A stretch of DNA of 64,000 nucleotides from AC-32 sp038236705 (GTDB lineage Bacteria > Actinomycetota > Thermoleophilia > Gaiellales > Gaiellaceae), in the NCBI GenBank assembly GCA_038236705.1, contig JBBRZN010000001.1, positions 1 to 64,000 on the forward strand, in the 5' to 3' direction. Of this stretch, positions 48,835-61,167 are shown piece after piece (the first letter of the stretch is position 1; every line of letters starts with the position of its first letter). The translations under genes were made by a program, and so were the position numbers. The notes under the pieces were generated by a model. The model saw only the letters and a list, made by a program, of their open reading frames with translations, was not told the origin of the DNA and searched no databases.

Positions 48835-49178
48835 CAGGAGCCCGGCACCTTTCCGACGAGCCGAGCCCAGCGCGAATCGCCGCGGTTCAGGCGCAGCTGC
48901 GCCGCCGGCCGCTTGAGCTTCACGACCGACGAGACCGACTCGACCTCCGACCAGGGCACGTGCACCGCATCGCCGGCGAAACGCGCCGCGAGCCGCCCCA
49001 GCAGGCCGCGGGAGCGCCAGGCGTTGCCGCCGACCAGAATCTCGACCACCTCCGGCGAGTCGCCGTCGAGCCCGATCAGCTCGAGGTCGTCCACCTTGCC
49101 GCAGTTCACGCCGTTGGCGTCCACGAGCTGGTGGTCGAGGATCCCGAGAGCGATGTCCACCTCGGCGCGCTTGCTCAT
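48834..49178 (-). CDS. PRC-barrel domain protein
   Basis: The 114-residue protein shows LGILDHQLVDANGVNCGKVDDLELIG and VHVPWSEVESVSSVVKL, a PRC barrel. Such domains bind RNA or protein partners. The pairing of PRC proteins with NRAMP-like transporters is suggestive. The start is ATG at 49178, overlapping the transporter stop. Confidence 0.78.
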   Translation of the reverse strand: MSKRAEVDIALGILDHQLVDANGVNCGKVDDLELIGLDGDSPEVVEILVGGNAWRSRGLLGRLAARFAGDAVHVPWSEVESVSSVVKLKRPAAQLRLNRGDSRWARLVGKVPGS

Positions 49179-50404
49179 CCCTGCCCTCCGTGCGTGATCA
49201 GCATCAACGGGATCGCCGCGACGGCGATCGCGAGGATGAGGATGAAGTAGAGGACGCCGAGGACGTTCGCGAGCCTCCCGTTCACCTTCGAGCCCATGTA
49301 GGTGCGGTCGTTGGCCACCAGCAGGATCGGCAGGTAGGTCAGGGGCAGCGCGACCACCGAGAAGATGACCGAGTACTCCGTCAGCTTCACCGGGTCGTAG
49401 CCCGTCATGACCACCAGGAAGGCGAGCGCGAAGATGACCACCCAGGCCAGCGTGAAGCGCGAGGCCGCGGCGGGCCGCTCCTTCTTGCCCCAGCGCCAGC
49501 CGAAGAACTGGGCCGTGTTGTAGGCGCCGGAGAAACACGTCTCGATCGCCGCGCCGCCGACCGCGAAGAGAATCCCGACGAGCGCCAGCAGCAGGCCGAC
49601 CTGACCGAGCGCCTCTTCGGCTCCGAGGGCCGGCGTGCCCAGGAACTGCGGGTCGATGCCCAGCGGCAGGAAGAGCGTCCCCGCGACGATCATCAGCGCG
49701 AACGAGAGGAAGCCGCCCAGGCCGTAGCCGATCATCGCGGTCACCTTGTTCAGGCCCAGCTCCTTCAGGCCCCAGCCGTCCTCGACCGCGCCCGATGAGT
49801 AGAAGTAGACCTCGTACGGCGTCATCGCCGCCCCGAGCAGGCCGACGACGAAGTAGAGGTACACGGGCACGCTGCCGCCGGTGTGCGAGCCGGGCACGAA
49901 GCCATGGGCGACCCTCTCCCAGTCCGGGTGCAGCTTGATCGCCGCAACGGCGAAGACGAGCAGACTCAGGCCGAGGTAGCCGAACACCCGCTCGATCCAC
50001 TCGAACGGGAGCACCCAGGAGGCGACGGCCAGTCCCACGACGGCCAGCGGAATCAGCGCCCTATACGGCAGGCCCGAGAGGAGCTGGAGGCAGATCGCCA
50101 CGCCGCCCACCTCCGCCGCGCAGGTCATCAGGTTGACCACCTGCGAGGCGGCGAGTGTCGCGAGCCCCGCGCTGAAGCCGGTCCGTTCGCGGATGAGGTC
50201 GAAGACGGGCCGCTTCGCGACCGCGGCCACCCGCCCGCACATCTCGGAGTAGACGACGATCCCGGCGACCCCGATCACGACCACCCACAGGAGCTGGTAG
50301 CCAAAGGTCGCGCCCGCCTGGGTGTTGAACACGAGGTCGCCGATGTCGACGAATCCGCCGATCGCCGAGAGGATCCCGAGGGCTACAGCGAGGACGTTCT
50401 TCAT
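49175..50404 (-). CDS. Divergent NRAMP-family metal transporter
   Basis: The 409-residue protein has about eleven membrane helices in NRAMP order. Helix 1 reads GGFVDIGDLVFNTQAGATF, where manganese/iron NRAMPs have DPGN. Helix 6 reads GAAMTPYEVYFYSSGA, where they have a conserved Met and His. This places it with the divergent NRAMP branch whose ions differ from iron and manganese (magnesium transport is known in some). I used the ATG at 50404; a GTG six bases earlier overlaps the lipoprotein stop. Confidence 0.85.
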   Translation of the reverse strand: MKNVLAVALGILSAIGGFVDIGDLVFNTQAGATFGYQLLWVVVIGVAGIVVYSEMCGRVAAVAKRPVFDLIRERTGFSAGLATLAASQVVNLMTCAAEVGGVAICLQLLSGLPYRALIPLAVVGLAVASWVLPFEWIERVFGYLGLSLLVFAVAAIKLHPDWERVAHGFVPGSHTGGSVPVYLYFVVGLLGAAMTPYEVYFYSSGAVEDGWGLKELGLNKVTAMIGYGLGGFLSFALMIVAGTLFLPLGIDPQFLGTPALGAEEALGQVGLLLALVGILFAVGGAAIETCFSGAYNTAQFFGWRWGKKERPAAASRFTLAWVVIFALAFLVVMTGYDPVKLTEYSVIFSVVALPLTYLPILLVANDRTYMGSKVNGRLANVLGVLYFILILAIAVAAIPLMLITHGGQG

Positions 50405-50406
50405 GC

Positions 50407-50810
50407 TCACGCGAGCTCCTTGGCAGCCGCTTCGAGCTCGCGGGCGAGCCGGGGCTGCTCGGCCTTCGAGGCGTGCCCGACCCGCTTCAAATCCGCGCTG
50501 ACCTTGCGCGCGAGGGAGGCGACGTGCCGGAGCTTGGGCTCGAACGCCGGGTCGGTCTTGGCCGTCCGCAACGACGACGCAGCCTGCGAGGCCGCCTCGT
50601 AGAGGTACTCGGAGTGCACGCGCGTGAAGATGTGGGTCGTCTTGCCGCCGCCCGCGTGCCTCGCCAGGAGCGCGCCCTCGGCTGCCAGGGACTCCAGCGC
50701 CGTCGACTGGTCGGAAAGCGCTTTGGCGCTCAACCTGCCGCTGCTGCCGCACCCCGAGGCGAACAGAGCGATTACGGCGACGAGCACAAGGGCGCCGCTA
50801 CGCTGGTTTC

Positions 50811-50817
<7 letters not shown>
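50407..50817 (-). CDS. Small lipoprotein
   Basis: The 136-residue protein starts MTRNQRSGALVLVAVIALFASGC, a lipoprotein signal with lipobox FASGC. The rest is helical (LSDQSTALESLAAEGALLARHAGGG, then SQAASSLRTAKTD). It leads the NRAMP/PRC transcript. Its start overlaps the divergent typA start by seven bases. Confidence 0.75.
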
Positions 50818-52672
<1,855 letters not shown>

Positions 52673-52676
<4 letters not shown>

Positions 52677-55600
52677 GTCAGCCTCTCCCGCGTCCGCTCG
52701 GCCATGACGAGGTTGCCCTTGCGCTCGTAGAGTGCGAGTGCCTGCTCCGCAGCGGCCGCTGCCTCCTCGCGGCGACCGGCGAGCTCGAGCACATCGGCGA
52801 GATCGGTCAGTGCCTTCGCATGGTGATTAAGGTAGTCGGTTTGAGCAGAGAGCTCGGTTGCCTCCCGAGCCAGATGCTCCGCCTCCCCGAGGTCGCCCTC
52901 GTGTGCCAAGAGCTTTGCGCGGGCGCAAAGTAGGCCCACCTGCGCGTCGGTGTCATCGGCCAAGGTCCAGCGTGCGGCAAGCTCGATCAGCGGCGCTGCT
53001 TCGGCGACCCGTCCCTGTGCGTGTAACGCATCGGCAAGGACAGGAGCCAGGCTCGCGAGGTGGCCCCAGTCTTTCCTCCGCTCGAGCGTCTCGCAGACAG
53101 CTCGGAGCGCGTGCTCTGCAGCTGGAAGGTCACCGGCGAGCAGCTCGATCTCACCAGCCGCGCCTGATGCCGTTTCGACACCAAGTTCGTCGGTGAGCGC
53201 CTTCGCTTCCGCAATCAGGTGTCGGGCCGCCTCGAAGCCCCCTTGCATCGCTTCCAGGTGAGCGCGTGTCCGCAGGATCGACGCGTTCAGCATGGAGGCC
53301 CCGACAGCTCGACGGCTGATGTCCTCGATCTGCTCGAGCGCTGACGGGACCGGAGTCGGGCCGACGAGCGCCGCGACGAGGACGAAGTGAAGATCCTGAA
53401 TCTCTTGCGGTCGGTCGCCGGCATCACGCGCGAGGCGTCCGGCTCGCTCGAGCTCCTCCATTGCACCTGCCGCTTCGCCTCGCCAGAGACGGAGCATGCC
53501 CGCGATGCTCAGGGCGCGGCCCAGGCCGGCCTGGTCGTCGATGTCCTCGAAGACGCGAATCGCTTCTTCGAGCTCGGCTCTCACCTTCGCATGGGTGGTC
53601 TCCGGATCGGTATGCAGCCGGCCGTAGCTGAGCGCGACCACGGCATCGGCGGCGACCCCATGCTCGCCGGCAGCCCTGCTCGCCTCGACGGCCTCCGACA
53701 ACACAGCGCCCGCACGCTCCCATTCGCCCGCCTCGACCAGCGCTCGCCCGAGGGAAGGCAGCAGCCGCAGCCGTTGCGGATCCGCGGCGGGGGGCAGGGC
53801 CGCCGCCCGCTCGAACAGGCGAGTGGCCGCTCGCACGTCACCGCGCACGAAGGCGCGTCGTCCCGAATCGGCGAGGTGCTCCGCCGCTCGTCTTGCGAGC
53901 TTCGGCCCCCGCTCGTTTGCCGTGCCGAGCTGCACGAGATACTCGTAGGCCTGCTCGAGGTGATAGCCGAGGATCTCGTCCAGCTCGACGAGATCCGTGC
54001 CGTGCCCTTCGAGCCAGGCGGCGAAGCGCTCGTGCAGCTCGGCGCGCATCGCCTTCGGCAGCGCGTCGTAGGCCGCGTCACGGATCAGCAGGTGCCGAAA
54101 GCGAAATGCGTCCTCGCCCGCGAACTGCGCCTTGTCCGGCCGTACGAGCTCCTTGCGCACGAGGGAGGTGAGACGAGCGACCGTCTGCAGCTCCTCGGGG
54201 GCAAGAGCCTGAACGGCCCCGCGGTGGAAGACCCGGCCTTCGACGGAGCCGCGCTCGAGCACGCCGCGCTCGGAGGCGTCGAGCTGGTCGAGGCGCGCGG
54301 CCAACAGCGCCTGGATCGTCGGTGGAACCATCACGTTGCCGTCCCCGGAGTCCTTGACGAGCGCCACCATCTCCTCCACGAATAGCGGGTTGCCCTCGGC
54401 CGCCTCGCGGATGCGCTCGCGCAGGCCGTCGTCGAGTTGCGCCAGGCTCTCGATCATCAAGTCGGCATCGTCGGGGCCGAGCGGCTCCAGCAGCACGCTG
54501 GTTGCATTCACCTTGCCGCCGGCCCAGCCGGCCCGCCGGTCGAGCAGCTCCGGCCTGGCCATGCAGAGCAGCAGGATCGGCGCGTCGCGGGAAAGGTCGG
54601 CCACGTGCTCGACCAGGTCGAGGAAGGTCTCCTCCCCCCAGTGCACGTCATCGAAGACGCAGACGAGCGGCCGCTCGGAAGCGACCGCCTCGAGCAGCTT
54701 GCGGAACGCCCAGGCGATCTCCTCGCTCGACGTGACGAGCTCCTGGTCGCCGAGAACAGAACGGATCGCCTGGGCGGCTGCCGCGTCCGACTCGACCGCA
54801 GGGAGCTGCTTGACGATCTCGACGACCGGCCAGTAGGTGATGCCCTCGCCGTAGGGCAAGCAGCGGCCGCGGACGACAAGTGCATCGAGCGAGCCGAGGA
54901 ACTCGGCCGCCAGGCGGGACTTGCCGACCCCGGCGGGCCCGAGGATCGTGAAGAGCTGGCAGGAGCCGTCACGTAGCGCCTGGTCGTAGGCATCGCGAAG
55001 GCGGCGAAGCTCGGTCTCGCGCCCTACCATCGGCGTGTCCGCGTGCCGAGCAAAGCCTTCCTCGCCGTGCACCGTGACGAGGCGGTAGGCAGCCACCGGC
55101 TCGGCCTTGCCTTTGAGCGAGAGCGGCGCGACGGCCTCGACCTCGACCGCGTCGCGGGTCAGCCTCAGCGTCTCCTCTCCGATCAGGATCTCGCCGGGCT
55201 GGGCTGCCTGCTCTAGCCGGGCCGCAACGTTGACCGCATCCCCGGTTGCAAGACGCTCCTCAGTGCCGGTGACGACCTCGCCGGTCGTCACGCCGATGCG
55301 GCCAGGGATGCCGAGCTCGGGAAGTGCGTCGCGCATCTCCACCGCCGCGCGCACGGCCCTGAGCGCGTCGTCCTCGTGGACGACCGGGACGCCAAAGACC
55401 GCCATGACGGCATCGCCGATGAACTTCTCCACAGAGCCGCCGTGCCGTTCCACGATCGCCTTCATCCGCTCGAAATACCGGGCGAGCAGCGTCCTGAGCG
55501 CCTCCGGGTCGAGCTTCTCCCCGAGCTCTGTCGAGCCCGTCACGTCGCAGAAGAGCACCGTGACGACCTTGCGTTGCTCGCGCGAAGGGGCAGCGGCTAG

Positions 55601-55705
55601 CGCGGCACCGCAAAAAGGACAGAAAGGAAACTCGCCGGGGAGATCCTTCCCGCAGGCGGGGCAGGAGGCCACCCCAGCGAGTCTAAGCATTCCAGCCTTG
55701 AGCAA
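52673..55705 (-). CDS. Class III cyclase-AAA ATPase-TPR protein, 1010 residues
   Basis: The order is a zinc ribbon (CPACG near 15, CPFCG near 29), a cyclase domain (about 45-215) with the metal Asp in LFCDVTGST and GDAVMAVFG, then a STAND/AAA ATPase with Walker A GPAGVGKSRLA (near 257) and Walker B VFDDVHW (near 353), and a C-terminal TPR-like helical repeat. Such proteins probably sense something through the repeat and couple to cyclic nucleotide production. It is divergent from a similar gene at 55755, 49 bp away. The start is an ATG at 55705; an internal ATG at residue 6 is also possible. Confidence 0.85.
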
Positions 55706-55754
55706 CGCCCCGCTTGTCTAAACGGGAGCGCCGGGGCTAGGCTCAGCGAAGATC

Positions 55755-58700
55755 GTGAGTTGCCCCAACTGTGGAGCCGACAACAAGCCCGGGCGCCGCT
55801 TCTGCGCGCAGTGCGGAGCGCAACTTGCGCGCGCGTGCCCGGTCTGCGGGAGCTCGAACGATCCGGGCGATCTCTTCTGCGGCGACTGCGGTAGCCCGCT
55901 CGAGACGGGGGCTCCGGCCGTTGCGCGGCCTGACTCCGGCGCGCCCGTCTCTGAGCGGCGCCTCGTCTCCGTCCTCTTCGCCGATCTCGTCGGCTTCACC
56001 ACCTACTCCGAGCACCGGGATCCCGAAGAGACGCGCGAGCTACTGTCGCGGTACTTCGACGGCGCGCGTCAGGTGATCGACCGCTATGGAGGCACGATCG
56101 AGAAGTTCATCGGCGACGCGGTGATGGCTCTCTGGGGCGCCCCGGTCGCACGAGAAGACGACGCCGAGCGCGCCGTTCGCGCCGCACTCGAGCTGGTCGA
56201 GGCGGTCGCCTCGCTGGAAGGCGAGGCCGGCCCTGCCGGGCTGAAGGCGCGCGCGGGAGTCGTCACCGGCGAGGCGGCGGTCACTGTGGGCGCGGAAGGC
56301 CAGGGTCTCGTAGCCGGCGATCTCGTGAACACCGCCTCGCGCGTTCAATCACTCGCGACACCGGGATCTGTCTTCGTTGGCGACGTGACGCGGCGCTCGA
56401 CCGAGGCCGCGATCGCCTACGAGGACGCGGGCTCGCACGAGGTGCGTGGAAAGACGGAGCCGGTCGCGCTCTGGCGCGCCGCCCAGGTCGTTGCCGCGCG
56501 ACGGGGCGAGGGTCGCTCGGGAGGCCTCGAGGCGCCGTTCGTCGGGCGCGAAGGCGAGTTCCGCCTGATCAAGGACTCCTTCCACGCTGTTGCGGATGAG
56601 CGCAAGGCGCGGCTCGTCTCGGTGCTCGGGATCGCCGGAATCGGGAAGTCGCGGGTTTCCTGGGAGTTCGAGAAGTACCTCGACGGGCTCGTCGACGAGT
56701 TCCGTTGGCACCGCGGCCGCTGCCTCGCCTACGGAGAAGGCGTCGCGTACTGGGCCTTGGCCGAGATGGTGCGGATGAGAGCCGGGATCGCAGAGCAGGA
56801 ACCGGCGAGCTCGGCGAGGACGAAACTCGAGCAGGCGCTCGAGCTGCATCTGCCCGACCCCGAGGAGCGGGCGTGGCTCGAGCCGAGGCTGGCACAGCTC
56901 CTCGGGCTCGCAGAGGAGGGGACCTCCGACCGAGAGGACCTCTTCTCGGCCTGGCGCTTGTTCTTCGAGCGGCTCGCCGAGGAGGCGCCGACAGTGCTCG
57001 TCTTCGAAGACCTGCAGTGGGCAGACGCCGCGCTGCTCGACTTCATCGAGTACCTGCTTGAGTGGTCCCGAAACCACCCGTTGTTCGTGCTCACGCTGGC
57101 GCGGCCCGAGCTGGGAGACCGCCGGCCGACGTGGGGCAACTCCGTCCACAACTTCACCTCGCTCGTGCTGGAGCCGCTGTCTCCGGAGACGATGGACGAG
57201 CTCCTTCGCGGTCTGGTTCCGGGGTTACCGGAGGAGCTGCGGCAGCAGATCCTCGCCCGCGCCGAAGGCGTCCCCCTCTATGCGGTCGAGACGGTCAGAA
57301 TGCTGCTCGACCGGGAGCTCGTGGCTCGCGAGGGGTCGCAGTACGCGCCCACCGGAGCGATCGAGTCGCTCGACGTTCCGGAAACGCTCCACGGGTTGAT
57401 CGCAGCGCGCCTGGACGACCTTCCCGCGACCGCGCGCCGGGTGCTCGAGGACGCTGCCGTGCTCGGCAAGATGTTCACGAAGGCGGGCCTTGCGGCGCTG
57501 GGCGGAGAGAACGACGACGAGCTCTCGTCAGTGCTCGAGTCGCTCGTCCGAAAGGACATCCTCTCGATCGAGACCGATCCGCGTTCTCCGGAGCGTGGCC
57601 AGTACGGCTTCGTCCAAGCGCTGATGCAGCGGATTGCCCACGAGACGCTGTCGAAGAAGGAGCGGAAGGCCCGCCATCTTGCGGCGGCGCGATTCCTCGA
57701 AGGCACGTCGTCCGGGGAGCAGGTCGAGCTCGTTGAGGTCGTCGCCGCCCACTACCTGGACGCCTACGAGTCCGATCCGCGGGCAGCCGACGCCGGCGAG
57801 ATCAGGTCAAAAGCTCGCGAGGCGCTGACACTCGCAGGGCGCAGGGCCGCATCGGTCGCTGCGAGCGCCGAGGCACGCCGGTACTTCGAGCAGGCGGCGG
57901 AGCTCGCCGAGGAGCCCGAGGAGGAGGCCCGCCTCTACGAGGAGGCCGGTGAGATGGCGGAGGCAGCGAATCAACACGCAGAGGCGGTCGAGCTCTTCGA
58001 GCGCGCGATCGAGCTGTTCGAAGCCGAGGGCAGCCCCCACGCCGCTGCGCGCGTGCAGGCCCAGCATGGAGTCTCGCTCTGGAACGACGGGCATATCGAC
58101 CGAGCCGCAGAGCGGATGCAGCGGTCCTTCGACATCCTGGCCGGCGACGAGCCGGACGAAGATCTGGCGACCCTCGCCGCCCAGCTCGGCCGCCTGCGGT
58201 TCTTCGTCGGCGACAGGGAGGCTGCCGCGGCCGCCGTCGAGCAGGCGCTGGAGATCGCGGAGTCGTTGTGGCTGCCCGCCGTCCTGACGGAGGCCCTCAA
58301 CACGAAGAGCCTCCTGCTGGACTCGGGCGGCCGGTTCGAGGAAGCGCTCGCAGCGCTCAAGCACGCCCTCGAGATCGCGTTGGAGAACGATCTCTCCGGC
58401 TCGGCCATGCGCGGTTACTTCAACCTCGCCTACCAGATGGGAGCGCGCGACCGGTGGGACGAGGCGACCCGCGTGGACATCGAGGGAATCGAGCTCGCGC
58501 GCCGGCGCGGCAATCGCGCCTGGGAGCTGCTCTTCATGTGCCATTTCGTCGGCAACGGCTTCTGGACCGGCGCCTGGGACGACGCGCTCGAGATCTCCCG
58601 CGAGGTGAGCGAAGACGGGAGCTTCCGCGCGGGCACGGCCCGCGAGATGGTGTGGGTGCTGCCGCAGATCGCGGTTCACCGCGGGCGTCTCGACGACGCA

Positions 58701-59297
58701 CGCGCGGCCCTTGCCTCGGTTCCCGCCGAGCCTTCCGCCGAGATCCAGGAACGGGCGGCCTACGGCCTCGGCCGCGCCACGGTTCTTCGTGCCGAAGGCC
58801 ACGCCGACGAGGCTCTCACCGCGGCCGAAGAAGCGGCCGTCGTGGCCGAGCACGTGGGCCCGAGACATCTCTTCGCCAAGCTCGCGCTCGTCGAGATCGC
58901 CGAGGCTGCGTTCGCCCTCGACGATCTCGCGCGGGTCGAGCGGCTGCTGGCCGACTGGAAGAGCGTCAGCCCCGCGCGCCGAACGACCTTCGTCGATGCC
59001 CAGCTCGCGCGCTTCGAGGGCCGTCTCGTAGCTCGTCGCGGCGACGGCGCGGCCGCCGCGCGCCTGTTCAAAACCGCGTCCGGGATCCTGCGGGAGCTTC
59101 CGGTCCCGTTCTGGCTAGGGGTGTCGTTGCTCGAGCAGGGCGAGGCACTCGTGACGAGCGGCGACCCCTCGGAGGCCGGGCCGATCCTGGGCGAGGCAAA
59201 GAACCACCTCGAGCGGCTCGAGGCTACTCCCTGGCTCGACCGCCTGGCGAGCGCGCAGACAGAAACCGCACGAGCTGGCTCGCCCGAAGCGTCCTAG
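55755..59297 (+). CDS. Class III cyclase-AAA ATPase-TPR protein, 1180 residues
   Basis: This is a larger relative of the divergent gene. It begins with two zinc ribbons (CPNCG...CAQCG, CPVCG...CGDCG), then a cyclase (VLFADLVGFTTYSE, GDAVMALWG), an AAA module with GIAGIGKSRVSWEF and VFEDLQWAD, and long TPR-like repeats (for example AANQHAEAVELFERAIELFEAEG). The catalytic lysine region IEKFIGDAVM is intact. The stop shares CTAG with the small basic gene. Confidence 0.85.
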   Translation: MSCPNCGADNKPGRRFCAQCGAQLARACPVCGSSNDPGDLFCGDCGSPLETGAPAVARPDSGAPVSERRLVSVLFADLVGFTTYSEHRDPEETRELLSRYFDGARQVIDRYGGTIEKFIGDAVMALWGAPVAREDDAERAVRAALELVEAVASLEGEAGPAGLKARAGVVTGEAAVTVGAEGQGLVAGDLVNTASRVQSLATPGSVFVGDVTRRSTEAAIAYEDAGSHEVRGKTEPVALWRAAQVVAARRGEGRSGGLEAPFVGREGEFRLIKDSFHAVADERKARLVSVLGIAGIGKSRVSWEFEKYLDGLVDEFRWHRGRCLAYGEGVAYWALAEMVRMRAGIAEQEPASSARTKLEQALELHLPDPEERAWLEPRLAQLLGLAEEGTSDREDLFSAWRLFFERLAEEAPTVLVFEDLQWADAALLDFIEYLLEWSRNHPLFVLTLARPELGDRRPTWGNSVHNFTSLVLEPLSPETMDELLRGLVPGLPEELRQQILARAEGVPLYAVETVRMLLDRELVAREGSQYAPTGAIESLDVPETLHGLIAARLDDLPATARRVLEDAAVLGKMFTKAGLAALGGENDDELSSVLESLVRKDILSIETDPRSPERGQYGFVQALMQRIAHETLSKKERKARHLAAARFLEGTSSGEQVELVEVVAAHYLDAYESDPRAADAGEIRSKAREALTLAGRRAASVAASAEARRYFEQAAELAEEPEEEARLYEEAGEMAEAANQHAEAVELFERAIELFEAEGSPHAAARVQAQHGVSLWNDGHIDRAAERMQRSFDILAGDEPDEDLATLAAQLGRLRFFVGDREAAAAAVEQALEIAESLWLPAVLTEALNTKSLLLDSGGRFEEALAALKHALEIALENDLSGSAMRGYFNLAYQMGARDRWDEATRVDIEGIELARRRGNRAWELLFMCHFVGNGFWTGAWDDALEISREVSEDGSFRAGTAREMVWVLPQIAVHRGRLDDARAALASVPAEPSAEIQERAAYGLGRATVLRAEGHADEALTAAEEAAVVAEHVGPRHLFAKLALVEIAEAAFALDDLARVERLLADWKSVSPARRTTFVDAQLARFEGRLVARRGDGAAAARLFKTASGILRELPVPFWLGVSLLEQGEALVTSGDPSEAGPILGEAKNHLERLEATPWLDRLASAQTETARAGSPEAS

Positions 59298-59407
59298 AAG
59301 CCGCTTCCGCCCGACCTCTTCTTCGCCTTCTTGTCCTGCCGCTTCTCCTTCAGCGTCTTCTGGGCGGCCTTCTTCTGGCCCTTCTTCGGCTTTTCCGCGC
59401 CCTTCAT
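59294..59407 (-). CDS. 37-residue highly basic protein
   Basis: MKGAEKPKKGQKKAAQKTLK is followed by a tail of lysine-rich KRQDKKAKK and SGGSGF. GAGGAGGAG lies just before the ATG, a strong ribosome binding site. It lies directly downstream of ettA on the same strand. The lysine content suggests RNA or DNA binding, but this is inference. Its stop shares CTAG with the opposite gene. Confidence 0.7.
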   Translation of the reverse strand: MKGAEKPKKGQKKAAQKTLKEKRQDKKAKKRSGGSGF

Positions 59408-59440
59408 GCGCTCCTCCTCTCGTCTCGTCCCAACAGACTC

Positions 59441-61117
59441 CTAGGCACCCGGTCGGACGAGGGGCTTGTACTTGATCCGGTGCGGCTCGAGCGCCTCCGG
59501 CCCGCGCGTCTCGCGCACCCACTGCTCGTACTCCTCGAAGCTGCCCTCGAACCAGGTCACCTGCGAGTCGCCCTCGAAGGCCAGGATGTGGGTCGCGACG
59601 CGATCGAGGAACCAGCGGTCGTGCGAGATCACGGCCGCGCAGCCGGCGAAGTCGAGCAGGGCGTCCTCGAGCGCCCGCAGCGTGTCCACGTCGAGGTCGT
59701 TGGTCGGCTCGTCGAGCAGCAACAGGTTCCCGCCCGCGCGCAGGAGCTTGGCCAGGTGGACGCGGTTCCGCTCGCCGCCGGAGAGCTTGCCGACGCGCTT
59801 CTGCTGGTCGGTGCCCTTGAAGTTGAACCACGAGACGTACTGGCGCGAGTTCACCTCGCGGCCACCGAGCTCGATCGTGTCGAGCCCGCCGGAGATCTCC
59901 TGCCACACCGTGCTCTCGGGCACGAGGTCGGAGCGCGCCTGGTCGACGTACGCAAGCTCGACCGTCTCGCCGATCTGCAGCTCGCCCGAGTCCGGCTGCT
60001 CCTCGCCCGAGATCATGCGGAAGAGGGTCGTCTTGCCGGCGCCGTTCGGGCCGATCACGCCAACGATCCCGCCCGGCGGCAGCGAGAACGTCATGTCCTC
60101 GACCAGCAGGCGGTCGCCGAATCCCTTCGCGACGTGGTCGGCCTCGACCACGAGGTCGCCGAGCCGCGGCCCTGCGGGAATGTGGATCTCGACCTTGTCG
60201 AGCTTCACGTTGCGCTCCTCCGCGTACATCCGCTGGTAGGCGCCGAGCCGCGCCTTCGACTTGGCGTGGCGCGCCGTCGGCGAGGCCCGCACCCACTCGA
60301 GCTCACGGGCGAGCGCGCGGCGGTGGGCCGACTCCTGCTTCTCCTCGTGCGCGAGCCGCACCTGCTTCTGCTCCAGCCAGCCGGAGTAGTTGCCCTCGTA
60401 CGGGATCCCGCGCCCGCGGTCGAGCTCCAGGATCCAGCCGGCGACGTTGTCGAGGAAGTAGCGGTCGTGCGTGACGGCGACCACCGTGCCCGCGTAGTCG
60501 GCCAGGAAGCGCTCGAGCCACGCGACGGACTCGGCGTCGAGGTGGTTCGTCGGCTCGTCCAGGAGCAGGAGCTCGGGCGAGGCGAGCAGCAGCCGGCAGA
60601 GCGCCACACGCCGCCGCTCGCCGCCGGAAAGGGTTGTCACGTCGCGATCGCCGTCGGGGAGCCGCAGTGCGTCCATCGCGCGGTCGAGCGCCGCGTCGAG
60701 GTTCCACGCGTCGTGGCGGTCGATCTGCTGCTGCACCTTCCCCTGCTCCTCGAGGAGCGAGTCGAAGTCGGCGTCGGGCTCGGCGAACTGCGCGGAGACC
60801 GCGTTGAAGCGATCGAGCAGGTCGCGCAGCGGCCGGACACCGTCCTCGACGTTGCCGCGCACGTCCTTCGAAGCGTCGAGGTCCGGCTCCTGCGGCAGGA
60901 AACCCACCTCGGCTCCTGCCGCCAGGTCGGCCGTGCCGCTCGAGGTTTCCTCCACCCCGGCCATGATCCGCAGCAGCGTCGACTTGCCCGCGCCGTTCGC
61001 GCCGAGCACGCCGATCTTCGCCCCCGGCAGGAACGCGAGCGTGATGTCGTCGAGCACCTTGCGCTCGGGGCCGTAGAACTTCGAGGCCCGCACCATCGTG
61101 AAGACGTAATCCGCCAC
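59441..61117 (-). CDS. ettA: Energy-dependent translational throttle protein EttA (ABC-F)
   Basis: EttA binds the ribosomal E-site and gates the first peptide bond by energy state. The 558-residue protein has two ABC domains: GANGAGKST and LSGGERRRVAL in the first, GPNGAGKTT and LSGGERNRVHL in the second, with a PtIM arm between. Start GTG (ADYVFTMVRASKFYG), close to the usual 555 residues. Confidence 0.95.
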   Translation of the reverse strand: MADYVFTMVRASKFYGPERKVLDDITLAFLPGAKIGVLGANGAGKSTLLRIMAGVEETSSGTADLAAGAEVGFLPQEPDLDASKDVRGNVEDGVRPLRDLLDRFNAVSAQFAEPDADFDSLLEEQGKVQQQIDRHDAWNLDAALDRAMDALRLPDGDRDVTTLSGGERRRVALCRLLLASPELLLLDEPTNHLDAESVAWLERFLADYAGTVVAVTHDRYFLDNVAGWILELDRGRGIPYEGNYSGWLEQKQVRLAHEEKQESAHRRALARELEWVRASPTARHAKSKARLGAYQRMYAEERNVKLDKVEIHIPAGPRLGDLVVEADHVAKGFGDRLLVEDMTFSLPPGGIVGVIGPNGAGKTTLFRMISGEEQPDSGELQIGETVELAYVDQARSDLVPESTVWQEISGGLDTIELGGREVNSRQYVSWFNFKGTDQQKRVGKLSGGERNRVHLAKLLRAGGNLLLLDEPTNDLDVDTLRALEDALLDFAGCAAVISHDRWFLDRVATHILAFEGDSQVTWFEGSFEEYEQWVRETRGPEALEPHRIKYKPLVRPGA

Positions 61118-61167
61118 GGCTCGACGATACCGGCGCCCAGGCTCAGACCGGGCCGCGGGGAGCTCGG